A stretch of DNA of 64,000 bases from Apodospora peruviana. Lineage: Eukaryota; Ascomycota; Sordariomycetes; Sordariales; Lasiosphaeriaceae. The notes beneath the pieces are model-generated. The model saw only the letters and a list, made by a program, of their open reading frames with translations. It was not told the DNA's origin and ran no database searches. This document shows positions 11,167 through 21,519 of this stretch, one piece after another. How positions within the stretch are numbered: position 1 is the stretch's first letter; each line of letters opens with the position of its first letter. The DNA lies in assembly GCA_033439685.1 (NCBI GenBank), contig JAUEDM010000006.1:2356001-2420000 (forward strand). The letters are read 5' to 3'. The position numbers and the translations under genes are program-made.

Positions 11167-13473
11167 ATGACGAGTCGTCGTAACCGCAAACTTCCCTATT
11201 TGCATCGAAACTGGCTCAAAGCTACCGACCACTGGAATGCCAAGATGGGCAACAAAGTTTCATCCTTGTCCCCGGACTCAGGCGACAAGGTTGCCGAGCC
11301 TCAGGAGCAGCCAGCACGCGCTCCAAAAAGACGCCGTCTCGAAAACGACTATGACGGTTTCCCAATGTTCGAAGGCCACTCCAGCACCCCTCGGGCCTTG
11401 CGCCTTGAGATTCTCAAGGTCACCCACAAGGACTCACCGCGCCTCAAGAATGGCATCATGCACGGCATCGTTCCTCCCAACGTCAAGGCCATGAGAGCCC
11501 GGTGCAAGATCACCATCTACGGCCGCAAGTCCGGCCAGCGTGTCGTGTTGCATGTTGATAGCCAGCTCTGTGAGATCATGGTGTACAAAAACCCGGCCCA
11601 CGCTTCTCAGATGGCTCGCCTATCCGCCATCAAGCCCTTCCATATCCCGGAAGAGAAGATCTTCCTCGAGCGGGACGATGATGACGTCTTTGGCCTGGCC
11701 AACTCATATACCGTCTCCATCGAGATAGAGTCCGCTGGTGACCCAAAGTGGCCGCCCTCAGAACTCATCCCTGGCAACGATGAGGATACCTTCTTCAACC
11801 GTAGTCTGCCGGCTCGTCAGTGGTCGCTCACGGGCACCATCGAAAACCTCTTCAACAGCCGTAATCGTAAGGAAATTTGGCTGAGAGTTAAGAAGCACCC
11901 CCAGCATGAGACGTCGACGAATTTCCTCATCAACGTGGACGTCCGCTGGATGACCGCCATCTCGCGCCAGCAAACGATGAAGGAGAAGGATACCCTGCCT
12001 TCAATTACCGTGTTTGACCCAAATGAGCCGGTTGTGCCAGCGGTCAATGGCACTGTAAACGGCATTAATGGCGTCAACGGACACCATGATCTCGTTCCGC
12101 CAGCAAACGGCGATGCGATGGATGTTGACGCAGTCAGCGTCAGTCTTGAGGATGTGAATGTGGGCGAGAGTCCCAACCGACCCCAACGGCGAGGCCCCAA
12201 GGTCAATTACAATGTCAAAGACATGTGGAGTAAGACAATTGGGAAGGAGCCGAGGAAGCGACGCCGGGGCGAGGATAAGCCCAGCCAACAGGACCAGCAC
12301 AAGGTTACCTACAACATCCCACCGGTAGAGGTGCACACGGACAGGCTGTCATGTCTGCTGTGCGCAGCCGAGCACAACCAGGTCAATCAGCTGCGCGCCC
12401 ATTATGGGAGCCACCACCAGTTCGACTTCCACTTCGACACCACCCGGGCCAACGTGGGCCACTTCGTCACGGTCACGCGGAAGGCGTCGAGCAACGAGAG
12501 TCCGATACGGCCGACCATCTACCAGCTCGGCCTGCCCACGAAGCCCTTGGACCTAGACAAGTATGTTGATGGCGATGAGTCGTGGGTTACCTCCCGTCTC
12601 GGCCCGGAGAACAGCTTTGACGATGTTGTTTTTGGAGATGACGGTGGCGTGTTTGAGCCGATGCCAATAGTGGTAAGTTACCGTGGCATAGGCCCAATAT
12701 TTAGACTTTTACTAACAAAACCTTACAGAAACAGGCCAAGGTGGTTAAGAAACGCCGTCCGCCGAAGGTGGTTAAGGTGCCCGACAACAACCAGCCCCTC
12801 TTCGACCCCCTCAGCAAGGCCCGGCTAGAACCCGGTGCGGTGATCAAGCAACACCAGATCGACGACTCGTGGCTACTGCTCAAGCACCGGGACAGCCTCC
12901 AGGACTTTTTGGACGTCGAGGAGGAGGAGAAGGAGTACATGAAGGAGTGGGACTCGTTGATTCTTAAGAAGCATCTCTCGTCCGAGGCCTACATACCACG
13001 CGAACTTTTGGGCTTTGTCGAGCGGAAAGCGGCCTGGATCATCGCGAAGCCGAGCCGCGTGGAAGAGTTCAGCAAGCACCTGTCGCTGCTGCTGGCGCGG
13101 CAGGTGATTGACGAGACGACGCTCTTGGAAGCCTCGCAGACGATACAGGACGCGAGAAATCGATCGGAGGAGTCACAGCCAGCTGAGCAGGCGGCTCCTG
13201 CTGCTGCCATCGAACCTCGGAGAAAGGACCCACGCTTCTGTTGTGCCGAGTGTGGTGAGCAGGTGGCTGTGTCGAAGCTGCTGGTTTGCGGAAATAAGGT
13301 ACATTTTGCTCTTCTCGCTATGTGGATATTGTCTGGGACTTCAGCACTGACCTGCAAAACAACAGCAATGCAACAATCGCGTTTATCATAAGACGTGCGT
13401 GGATAATCCAGACGAGGCATCCAAGCAGAGACGTCGCTGGAAATGTAAGACCTGTGTTGCTCCTGCTGCCTAA
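11167..13473 (+). CDS. SUZ12: Polycomb PRC2 subunit SUZ12
   Basis: Three exons (11167-12672, 12729-13298, 13366-13473) give 727 residues. Intron 1 (56 nt) has a textbook TTTACTAACA branch region; intron 2 is 67 nt. Residues ~393-423 form a C2H2 finger (CLLC...HYGSHH) like the Suz12 finger. Residues ~510-645 match the VEFS box, with DVEEEEKEYMKEWDSLIL, ELLGFVERKAAWI and FSKHLSLLLARQVID aligning to the conserved acidic/tryptophan and helical blocks that bind and activate the EZH2-type methyltransferase. The last exon completes a Cys4-His-Cys3, PHD-like finger (residues ~673-727: CAEC, CGNKQC, HKTC, CKTC). An NLS-like PKRRR lies near residue 48. SUZ12 is a core subunit of the H3K27 methyltransferase complex, which silences facultative heterochromatin in Neurospora. 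Family assignment rests on VEFS plus the zinc finger and is strong. Confidence 0.9.
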
Positions 13474-13476
13474 GGT

Positions 13477-13816
13477 AGTCAAGGTCCCTTACCTCAGGAA
13501 GGGAGGGCGCTATACGACCTGCCTGCATCCGATTGAGGCGTGCGACCTTAAGTTTAAAGGAATGGAAAGGCATTTGAGGACGTGAAGTCAAACGCGTCAA
13601 AAGGTGCCTTACTCAGAAAGGGAGGTGTTGGAAGCTGAACGTACCTTGATCTGAGGCGACACCTACAAAAGGAGAGAAGAGGGTGTGTGGAAGTGAAGGT
13701 GCCTTGCTCAGGAAAGGGGGGCGTTGATACCAGACCAATATCTCAAGTATAGGCGGGCAACCTAGGTACCTTACCTGAAGGGGTAAAGGGAGATCAGGAG
13801 GCACGTGAAGTCAAAC
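13477..13816. repeat. Degenerate direct repeats built on AAGGTgCCTTACctcagGAAaGGG
   Basis: At least four imperfect copies of a ~30-bp unit start near 13480, 13600, 13695 and 13765, all containing an AGGT(c/g/a)CCTT(a/g)c core and an A/G-rich tail. A second word, CGTGAAGTCAAAC, occurs at ~13581 and ~13804, so a longer unit has probably been duplicated and then diverged. Seen directly in the sequence; origin unknown. Confidence 0.55.
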
Positions 13817-14910
13817 CGGGCCGGCCGGCCGGAAATGGTGACCGGTCCGGGCTAAAATTGTGAGCAGCGTTTAATTTGGAGGGTGTGGCCCGGAGTATGG
13901 TTAAGGAACGGAAAAAAGACAAGTTCGTTTGTAATTAACCTCCGATGGGGGTTGCTGAGGTAATTACAAACTGCCTCTTTGTACATTTGGCCTTGAGGCA
14001 TGAGATGGGGGAAAGGTATTGGGGAATGGGGGAGGACGCGAGGATGGCATCGGCTGATCATGGCGTTGTATTAGTTACTGTTACTAGAATACATTATTAA
14101 GAGACATTTGATGTTAACCTACCTGATGATGGGTTTGATTCTCCTGTTGTTGTTGCTGCTGCTATTATAGCTAATTCTGTGTGCGCTTGGAGGTGTGGGA
14201 TATCATACGGGAAGTCAACAAGCAGGACTACCAGGTTTTGATGTCTTTCACCAAGATAACCAGCCCCGTCCTCGAGCACGCCCATGCCCCTAGATAACAA
14301 AATTGGGATCACCCATGACTTCTTGAGCATATAAAGTTCGACTTCTGGAGAAGCGGTGCACCATGTCGAGACGATGCGGTCAGTTATCAGTCGTAAACGC
14401 CTCATCATCATCAGGCATTTCGAAGAACTCGACATCCGCGTCTGATCTGGCTGCTCCTCTCCTATGTCCCTAATGGTCTCCAACCAGACGCGATACACTA
14501 TCTACCCATTACTTTCATGTGCTCCTCTCTGTCCATGGTCCCGGAGTACGAGTCCGAGGTATTACCTACCTAATTGGCAAAAACCTAAAAGTCCACTCAG
14601 TACCTAGGCCAGCCCAGCTCAACGTAAGCATTATCAAAAGTTTTTACACCATTCAACGGTAGATAGTAGCCATCGGGTACTCTATAAAGCCCTGTAGATT
14701 TCTTATCCGCAATATATTTCACGATCGGCTGCTTGGGCTTGAAACGGTCGTTGGAAAGAATATTTGCTGCTTAAAATGAGTATTTCCAGGATGGCTACTA
14801 GGAGCCTTGAAAAGTTTCGAACTGGGTCCTTTGTAAGTCCTTAATGGGTGTTATTTACCGTGGAATGGTGTATTCGTATTCTTTCTTCTAGTTCATCTCT
14901 TTACTCCTCC

Positions 14911-15180
14911 AGTCCAGTCCAATGAGGCTCAGTCAGTCAGTTAAGACTATGTAGATACCACCTCCTCGACTTACCTCACTCCACCCTTACCTCTACAACT
15001 CACTCCACTCCACTCAACTCGGGTCAGTTCAACCATAGTACTTATCCTTACCTCTTTCGGTCCTTGGTCTAATACAGCCAGTCCGATCCATGAGACACGT
15101 AGATAGATGCCGCCTCACTAATATACCTTGCCCCTACCTATAACCCATCCTCGTCAGCTCGGTCCAACTCAGTCCACCTG
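14911..15180. repeat. Diverged tandem duplication, period about 150 bp
   Basis: Two copies share the ordered words CAGTCC..., ATGAG, GTAGATA, CCTC, TACCT, CCCTACCT/CCCTTACCT and AACTCA/CTCC. Similarity is patchy, so the boundaries are approximate. The same tract is rich in the short word CTC(A/C)CTCC. Confidence 0.4.
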
Positions 15181-16476
15181 CCTGAATCTAGGAGACGTGG
15201 TGAACTATTTTCAATGAAAAGATTATGACACCGGTGTCGAGTACCTTGAGAAAGATATATGTTTTGATTTACATCACATGTGTTTATGTTGTTTTGGGGC
15301 AGGTTTCGAACTTCCGAGTAACATGGCGAACGCAACCCTTTACCCATATCATAATCTAAGCCCACTGAACATCAAAAAATCAGGCCTTAGGATTTGCTCA
15401 TGCTCATAGATACCCAGTCAGCTTGTCAAGGAATATCCTAGAACTCTTCTTATATGAGGTGCTTGTACACTACAAAATATTCGAGAGACGTTGCCATATG
15501 ACGCTCGACGGAGCCGTTATTTGTATAAGTATAGTTTACCAAGATTTCTTGAATCAAACCGCCTTACCTACCTCAATACTCGGGTACAACACGAACCCTC
15601 CGCTCCCTTTACTCTCTCGTCTCCAGCGTGCTATTCGAAGATGGAGACGTAATAATTTCAACACCTTCACAGAAGCCGAGGCAGAGATCCCACCCCTCTA
15701 TGGGGCGGGCTGACAGCTTCACGACCAACCACATCCTCGCCCTTCTTGGCAAGACGCGCGTATCGACAAATACTGTCTCCTGCCGCAGGTGTGTTCTGGC
15801 GGTTGGTTGTTGAGTCCCCTCGTGTCCCCTCGTGGAAGAGTACCAATCTATGCAGAGGTTCGGTCTAGAAATTAATTGGACGGTGAAAAAATAAAGTACA
15901 CCTCTGTCTGCCAGGATCTATAAAACCTTATCACACTTATTACTTGGCAAGGCCCTGCCTGGTCTAGACAAGAAAAATACCGCGCATATCTCGCCGCGTC
16001 AGTGACAAAGCCACTATCGTACCTACCTTGTACATGACAAGGTTTAATATCCCCTCAATGATCAAAAGGGGGCTGGTCACGTCCAAAGGAGGGCTCAAAA
16101 GCACAAAGCATCGCATCGATTGGTATACAAGTACGCAAGGCAGGCAGGTGGCTACGGCATTCATACATTAAAACATCACATATATCCTTTTCTCCACTGC
16201 TGTCACTCTGTCTGTCTGTCGCTAGCTAATGTACATAAGGTCACAACCAACACCACTAGACAGTCCTTAAAGCTGTCAAAAACGCCAATGTTTGCAAATG
16301 CTTTATTACTACCATGTATCCGTATTTTCTGGGATCCTTTGTCCATACTTTTTATTTGTTTAGCTGATAATCAGATAGAAAGAATATGGCAGAGTGATAT
16401 CGTATTTACCTTCAAATAATCTCCACGGCTCAGGAAAATAGGAGATAACAACACCCATAGAAGAAACCTTCTCTCA

Positions 16477-18378
16477 TCAGAACCGATACTTCTCCTTCCG
16501 TTCGGTCCTCTTCTCCTCGTCGCGCTTCTGCCTCTTACGGCTCTCCTGCGCAATCATATCACTCAAGTCCTCATCGTACGACGACCACTGCGCTCCCGGT
16601 CCCTCCTCCCGCCTGGCAGCCTCGTACTGCCTCTGCAAATCAGCCTTGCTCATGCCCGCCTGCGCTGCCAGAATATCGGGATCCAGCGCGACCTCCACAT
16701 CGCCAGGCTTCTTTCGCTTTCTGCTCGTATCGTCTTCTTGGCCCAGCACTGGCGCGTGCTTGGACAGGTCGTACGTCTTGTCGCTACCAAAGAAGCCCTC
16801 GACGCGCGCTTGACGCTCGGGGATAACTTGGTACGCGGAACGTGGCGCGCCATAACTGCTCTCCTCCGTCTCGTAGCCGCGGCGAGTCTTGCGGAGATCC
16901 ATCTCGCCTGCCATGCTGGTCTCCATGCCTTCTGGGTGTAAGGTGCTGGCGAACCCGCCGGGTGTCTCGAGGCCGCTGATCATGGACTCTGTGCCGCCTG
17001 GCGGCACGTCGCCGTCTTCCTCGTCAGACTCTTCCTCCTCCGACTCTTCCTCTTCCTCGGATTCTTCTGCCAGTGGCTGGAGCTCGCCCCAAAGGGTGCG
17101 CTCGATGGGCTCCGCGGGGATTACAGGAGCTGCCACAGGTGCTGCCACAGGAACTGGATTTGGCTGGAATGGCGCAGGGACCCCGGGCTGGCCGGCCATT
17201 ATGCCGAAGATATCACCACCGTACAAGGGCCTGTTGTACTCATCCAGCGGGGGTTTACCCCACTGACCCGGCTGGAACCCCCAGTTCGCACCTGGCGGCA
17301 GAGGCGAGTTGAGCCCGGGAATCTTGAGGGTTGGGTAGGACGGAGGGGTTCCGACGCGCTGCTGTTGGAGGAGCCACGGTGGGGGAAATCCGGGCTGCAT
17401 GCCTAATGCTTCCCTTAACGCGTCGCTGAGATCGCCGGGCTTAAACACTCTGTAGTCAGCTTCCCATTCCTTGCCCTCGTAGTAGACGTCGCCAAACCTC
17501 GTCAGGTCGGGCTTGGTCTGGTGGCGGAAAAATGCATCGTAAAGTTTTTGGTAGTCGATATCCAGCTTGCCCATTTTGGGCTGCACCCTCTCGCGCTGCT
17601 TTTGCTTAAGAGATTGCTCCGCTTGTTTCTCGAGCACGGCGTCCCGCATCTCAGTGATGCCCGTCTCGGCGATAAACTTGGGCAGCTTGAAGGGCGGCTT
17701 CTCTATACCGCGCTTGCTGGACAGGTATTCGCGCTTTAGGTTCCAGTGGCTGGGTACAGGAACAATATTCCTTTGCGCCTTGATCTGGACGAGCAGCCGG
17801 GGATCTGAAGATGAGACATCGTGCCATTCCACCACTTCGGGGTTCTGAACCAGGGCCTTCAGCTCGGCGATGGAGAGCTTGCTAAGCTTCTTGCGCTTCT
17901 TCTTGGACAGCTTATTCTGGTTCGCATCTTCGTCTTCGCTTGGGATCTCGTCGTCCTGATCGAAGAACACCTCGCCCTTGTTGCCCGCATTCGCCTCCCT
18001 CGCGATGTCGTCGTCTTCAAGACTGGTTCCGAACTTTTCAAAGATGCCCTTGTACATGTCATAGTTGGGATCGTTCGGGTCCAGGGCGTCAACTGGTCCA
18101 TCTGCGTCAATTGTGTCGGCCGCGCTCGGATCTTTCTTGACGTCGAGTCCGGTAGTCTCGTTCTGCGCTGGTGAATCCTTTGCGACTTCCTGCTCTGCGT
18201 CGGTGGTCTCGGGCTTGGATTCGGGTTCTTGGGAGCCAGTCTGTGTTATGATGTTAGCCAAAGTGCTTCTAGAATGAGTTTCGATAGAAAAGATGGTACA
18301 AACATTGGTCTGCGTCTTCTTCTGCTCCTTTTTCTTGGCCCGGCGCATCTGGTTCTTGGTCATTTTGGTGGCCGCCAT
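16477..18378 (-). CDS. SF3B2: Splicing factor 3b subunit 2 (SAP145/Cus1)
   Basis: The open frame is 633 codons, but an intron is likely at 18241-18303 on this strand (donor GTTTGT, branch GCTAACA, acceptor CACAG); removing it gives 612 residues. The core is the DUF382/SF3b2 domain (residues ~180-330) with NLKREYLSSKRGIEKPPFKLP, KLDIDYQKLYDAFFRHQTKP and LTRFGDVYYEGKE, followed by a PSP domain (~325-395; PGFPPPWLLQQQR, YPTLKIPGLN, PLYGGDIFG). An acidic EESEEEEESEEEESDEE run follows. From the family: SF3B2 binds SF3B4 through the region after DUF382 and helps U2 snRNP engage the branch site. The N-terminus carries a lysine-rich run (RRAKKKEQKKTQ) and a KKKRKKLSK motif. Divergent from the SLY41-like gene. 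Function is well supported. Confidence 0.92.
   Translation of the reverse strand: MAATKMTKNQMRRAKKKEQKKTQTNVCTIFSIETHSRSTLANIITQTGSQEPESKPETTDAEQEVAKDSPAQNETTGLDVKKDPSAADTIDADGPVDALDPNDPNYDMYKGIFEKFGTSLEDDDIAREANAGNKGEVFFDQDDEIPSEDEDANQNKLSKKKRKKLSKLSIAELKALVQNPEVVEWHDVSSSDPRLLVQIKAQRNIVPVPSHWNLKREYLSSKRGIEKPPFKLPKFIAETGITEMRDAVLEKQAEQSLKQKQRERVQPKMGKLDIDYQKLYDAFFRHQTKPDLTRFGDVYYEGKEWEADYRVFKPGDLSDALREALGMQPGFPPPWLLQQQRVGTPPSYPTLKIPGLNSPLPPGANWGFQPGQWGKPPLDEYNRPLYGGDIFGIMAGQPGVPAPFQPNPVPVAAPVAAPVIPAEPIERTLWGELQPLAEESEEEEESEEEESDEEDGDVPPGGTESMISGLETPGGFASTLHPEGMETSMAGEMDLRKTRRGYETEESSYGAPRSAYQVIPERQARVEGFFGSDKTYDLSKHAPVLGQEDDTSRKRKKPGDVEVALDPDILAAQAGMSKADLQRQYEAARREEGPGAQWSSYDEDLSDMIAQESRKRQKRDEEKRTERKEKYRF
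18241..18303 (-). other. 63-nt stop-free intron in SF3b2
   Basis: On the coding strand the stretch begins GTTTGT, contains GGCTAACATC and ends AACACAG, so it has donor, branch and acceptor. It is 63 nt (21 codons) and has no in-frame stop, so the retained form encodes 21 extra residues (VCTIFSIETHS...). Confidence 0.7.
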
Positions 18379-19093
18379 CTTGGGTAGCTGGGAGGCCGAT
18401 CGGCCTTGGTGTTGTTTCGATTATCCCAAGTTCGCAAAATACCGGAATGAAGGACGCTGTATACTCAAACGGAATGAGGAATGATCGCTTGCCGAAATGT
18501 CGTGGATGTGGTGGTACAGATGTGGTGGTGAGTTCAGGTTCAGGTTCTATTCTTTCTCATCCACCGAACGAAGACGCGAATTCGCCAAATGCACGCCAAG
18601 TGCCTGCCATCTGCACCTCCACACGCTAAAAGCTTCCGCCTTCAAATGTGGCTGGTTTACGGGTGTAGCGTTCTAGTGTGGCGGTGTCAATGAAACCCTT
18701 GGCTTATGCTTGTGCCGCTAGCAGATCCGCTTACAGATGCCAAGGCCAGATGCCCCGTGGCGGTTCTCAGACAGGGGATTGGAAGCCAAGACTGGATACC
18801 CTTGCCTCTAATATCTTCCAGAGTGCCTTCAGAACTGGCCGCATCGCTGCACCCGCTGCATCGGCAAGTCTCACCAGATTCACTCCCGCGTCGCCAATTG
18901 TGATACCCGATGTGAATTCAGATCAATTTTGCGTGTCTTGCCTCTCTGTCTTGCAAACCGATGCACTTTCGAAAAGAGGCAATGCCCTGGAGATAGTTGG
19001 GTGCCGGCGCGACAGCACTCCTCGATCCTCTCCTCCCCCCCTCCTCCGCTCGTTTCAATTGCCCCTGGAAAGATCGCGATCGAAGCTCGAACA
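18379..19093. promoter_or_regulatory. Divergent intergenic region SF3b2 / SLY41-like
   Basis: About 715 bp containing both promoters and 5' leaders. The ORFs here are open by chance: they run into the SLY41 first exon in other frames. No specific site is claimed. Confidence 0.45.
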
Positions 19094-20967
19094 ATGCCGC
19101 ACTCGACATTGTCGACCGGCCACCCAGGCGCGGCCGGCTCAACCATGCGAGCGTCCTCCCAGAGTCGGCCGCCTCCAAACGGGAAGTCATACTCGGACAC
19201 AAACGGCAACCTACAGCACGGCGGCACAGAGAAGTTTCCCGACTTCGACGTGGGGCAGCATGTGCTCACCAATGGGCGCGCGGCCGGCCTGGGCGGATAC
19301 GGGTACACCAATGGTACAACCACCCATCAGCAGCAACAGCCGCAGCTTTCATCTGATCGCTGGCATACGAGGAGAGATAGTCGTGTAAAATGGGCGTCGA
19401 AGGACCACCCTTCCTCGCCCTCCTCGTTTGGCCACGCGAGACAGACGAGCATCAGCAAAGCCATCCGCCACATACGCTCTGGAAGCATGAGCCAAAACGC
19501 CCATGAGATCGCTGATGCGCTCCGCGCCCCCGTGTCTTATAGACTTGTTGTATGTTCTTTGTCTTATTCATAACCCTTAGCCAAAGAGGTTCACAGGTGC
19601 TGATTTGTGTACTTTCGCAGACCCTCTGCGTAATATGGTACTGGTCGTCCGCTCTGACCAACACGTCGTCCAAGTCGATCCTCACGGCCTTCGACAAGCC
19701 AGCCACCCTGACGCTTGTGCAGTTTGCATTTGTGTCTTCATACTGTATCCTGTTCTCCTGGTTAGCTTCTACGTTCCCGCGGTTACGAGCCGCGGTCCCG
19801 GCTCTCAAACACCCGCTCCGATATCCTTCGAGAGATGTCATCGTCACGACACTCCCTCTGGCCTTCTTTCAAATAGCTGGCCACCTGCTCAGCTCGACGG
19901 CCACCTCCAAAATTCCCGTCTCTCTCGTTCACACGATTAAGGGGCTCTCTCCCCTGTTCACGGTCTTGGCCTACCGGCTGATTTTTGATATTCGATATCC
20001 CAGGGCAACCTACTTCTCTCTAGTCCCGTTGACAGTCGGCGTGATGCTCGCCTGCTCAGGCAAACACAGCTATTTCGGCGGCGAGTTTCTGGGTATTCTC
20101 TACGCCCTGATTGCGACAATCATCTTTGTCACCCAAAACATCTTTTCCAAGCGGCTCTTCAACGAAGCCGCCAGAGCAGAGGAAGTCGGGCTGGGAGCGC
20201 AGTCCCGAAAACTCGACAAACTCAACCTGCTCTGCTATTCTTCAGGGATGGCATTTATCCTGACCGGTCCGATCTGGCTTTGGTCCGAGGGTATCGGTAT
20301 CATCGGCGATTTTCTGTGGGACGGCTCGGTCGATCTAATCCAGTCCCCCAATTCATTCGACCACGGCCGTCTGACGCTCGAGTTTATCTTTAACGGCACC
20401 TTCCACTTTGCGCAGAACATCTTGGCGTTTGTGCTCCTGTCGATGGTCTCGCCGGTTACCTACTCGGTTGCGAGTCTGATCAAGCGGGTATTTGTGATCA
20501 TTGTGGCCATCATCTGGTTCCGCAGCCCGACGACCAACGTGCAGGCCGCGGGTATTGGGTTGACATTTTTTGGTCTTTATCTCTATGACAGGAGTAATGA
20601 GAAGAATAAGGCGGACCAGAGGGCGCGGTCGATGACGGAGACAAAGATTGGAGGGGAAAACTTGATCTTACCTCTTGCTACGAAACAAGGGATACCGTCA
20701 TCGGGCATGGTTGTTTCCCCGGCACAAATGCCGGCGTTTGAGTTCCCCGCTGCAGGCGGTGCCACACATGATCCCCATCCATATACGAATGGATACCACC
20801 CGACTGCCAATGGCAGCAACGTCGTTCAAGATCCTAAGAAGTCGGACGACGTCGGCGGGCGGGGGAGGAACCGAGGCGCGAGCAACGCTGGATGGTTGGC
20901 GCCAGGCACGAGGCAGGAGCAGACGTGGCGAAACGGTGATACCAAGGTAGCTGCTGTTGCCTCATGA
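19094..20967 (+). CDS. SLY41: SLY41-like triose-phosphate-translocator family transporter
   Basis: Two exons, 19094-19549 and 19621-20967 (71-nt intron, phase 0), give 600 residues. Residues 1-150 are hydrophilic and Ser/Gly/Gln-rich. The TPT/EamA fold starts right after the splice junction (TLCVIWYWSSALTNTSSKSI) and has about ten hydrophobic segments to ~residue 490, including SLVHTIKGLSPLFTVLAY, ALIATIIFVTQNIFSKRLF and SPVTYSVASLIKRVFVIIVAIIW, which contain the TPT-typical K...P, QN..SK and SLIKR blocks. A ~110-residue polar tail follows. Yeast Sly41 is an ER/Golgi membrane member that was found as a suppressor of Ypt1 loss; plant relatives exchange sugar phosphates. The substrate here cannot be read from sequence. 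The start (MPHSTLSTGHPGAAG) is the first ATG in frame near the coding region; upstream sequence looks like leader. Confidence 0.82.
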
Positions 20968-21519
20968 ATGAGCATGAGTGGAACTGGTGTATTATTCTCT
21001 TGCTTTGCTCTATGTTTTGTTCTCAATTATATTTTAAAATTTCATCAAGTCTCTGTGAGTGAGTCTGAGTTTTCAACATTCCATCTTCTACGAGCTATAG
21101 CAGCATGCATGCATTCCGGTCCGGTTACGGGAGAAAGAGAAAAAATAGTTGGTATTATGTGTTTGATAGATCTTTAGGGCTTTTATACATCTGTTTTAAA
21201 TGGGGATAGATAGCGGTCGGCGTTTTGTTTGTACTCATTCTGCTAGGTATCACTATATGGGACGGAATGATATTTAAGTGGTTTTGGGTTTCATTTCACA
21301 TGCTTCTTTAATTAGCAGGATCGTGTATAATTGTCCTTAGGATGACCCCAATATCGCGTGCCGCCAAACTTTTAGGTGGTGAGCTATTAGCACTAGGAGA
21401 GTAGTTCTCATACAGTTGCCGGACTCTCATTCACATCTAGGTAATTCCACCAACACATGTGATTTTGGGTAAACACCGAAGTATAGTGTGAGCCTTCACC
21501 CTTAAGCACTCTAACCACC
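20968..21519. other. Convergent 3' region SLY41-like / ORC5
   Basis: 552 bp between two stop codons, A+T-rich, with no ORF of note. Presumably holds both 3' untranslated regions. Confidence 0.5.

Larger units (their letters stand above)
13474..16476. other. 3-kb gene-free stretch between SUZ12 and SF3b2
   Basis: No gene supported. It contains two families of decayed direct repeats (listed separately), a GC-rich ggccggccggcc run at about 13,820 and many TACCT-type short motifs. Base composition shifts toward A+T from ~14,500. No terminal inverted repeats or transposase remnants recognised. Confidence 0.5.

Noticed and set aside
10901..11170. Upstream ORF whose stop overlaps the SUZ12 ATG as ATGA
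   Set aside because: The frame has no ATG in its whole length, only a TTG, so standard uORF translation is unlikely.
15423..15713. 96-codon ORF in the 3-kb gap
   Set aside because: No family features and its frame has no plausible exon partners.
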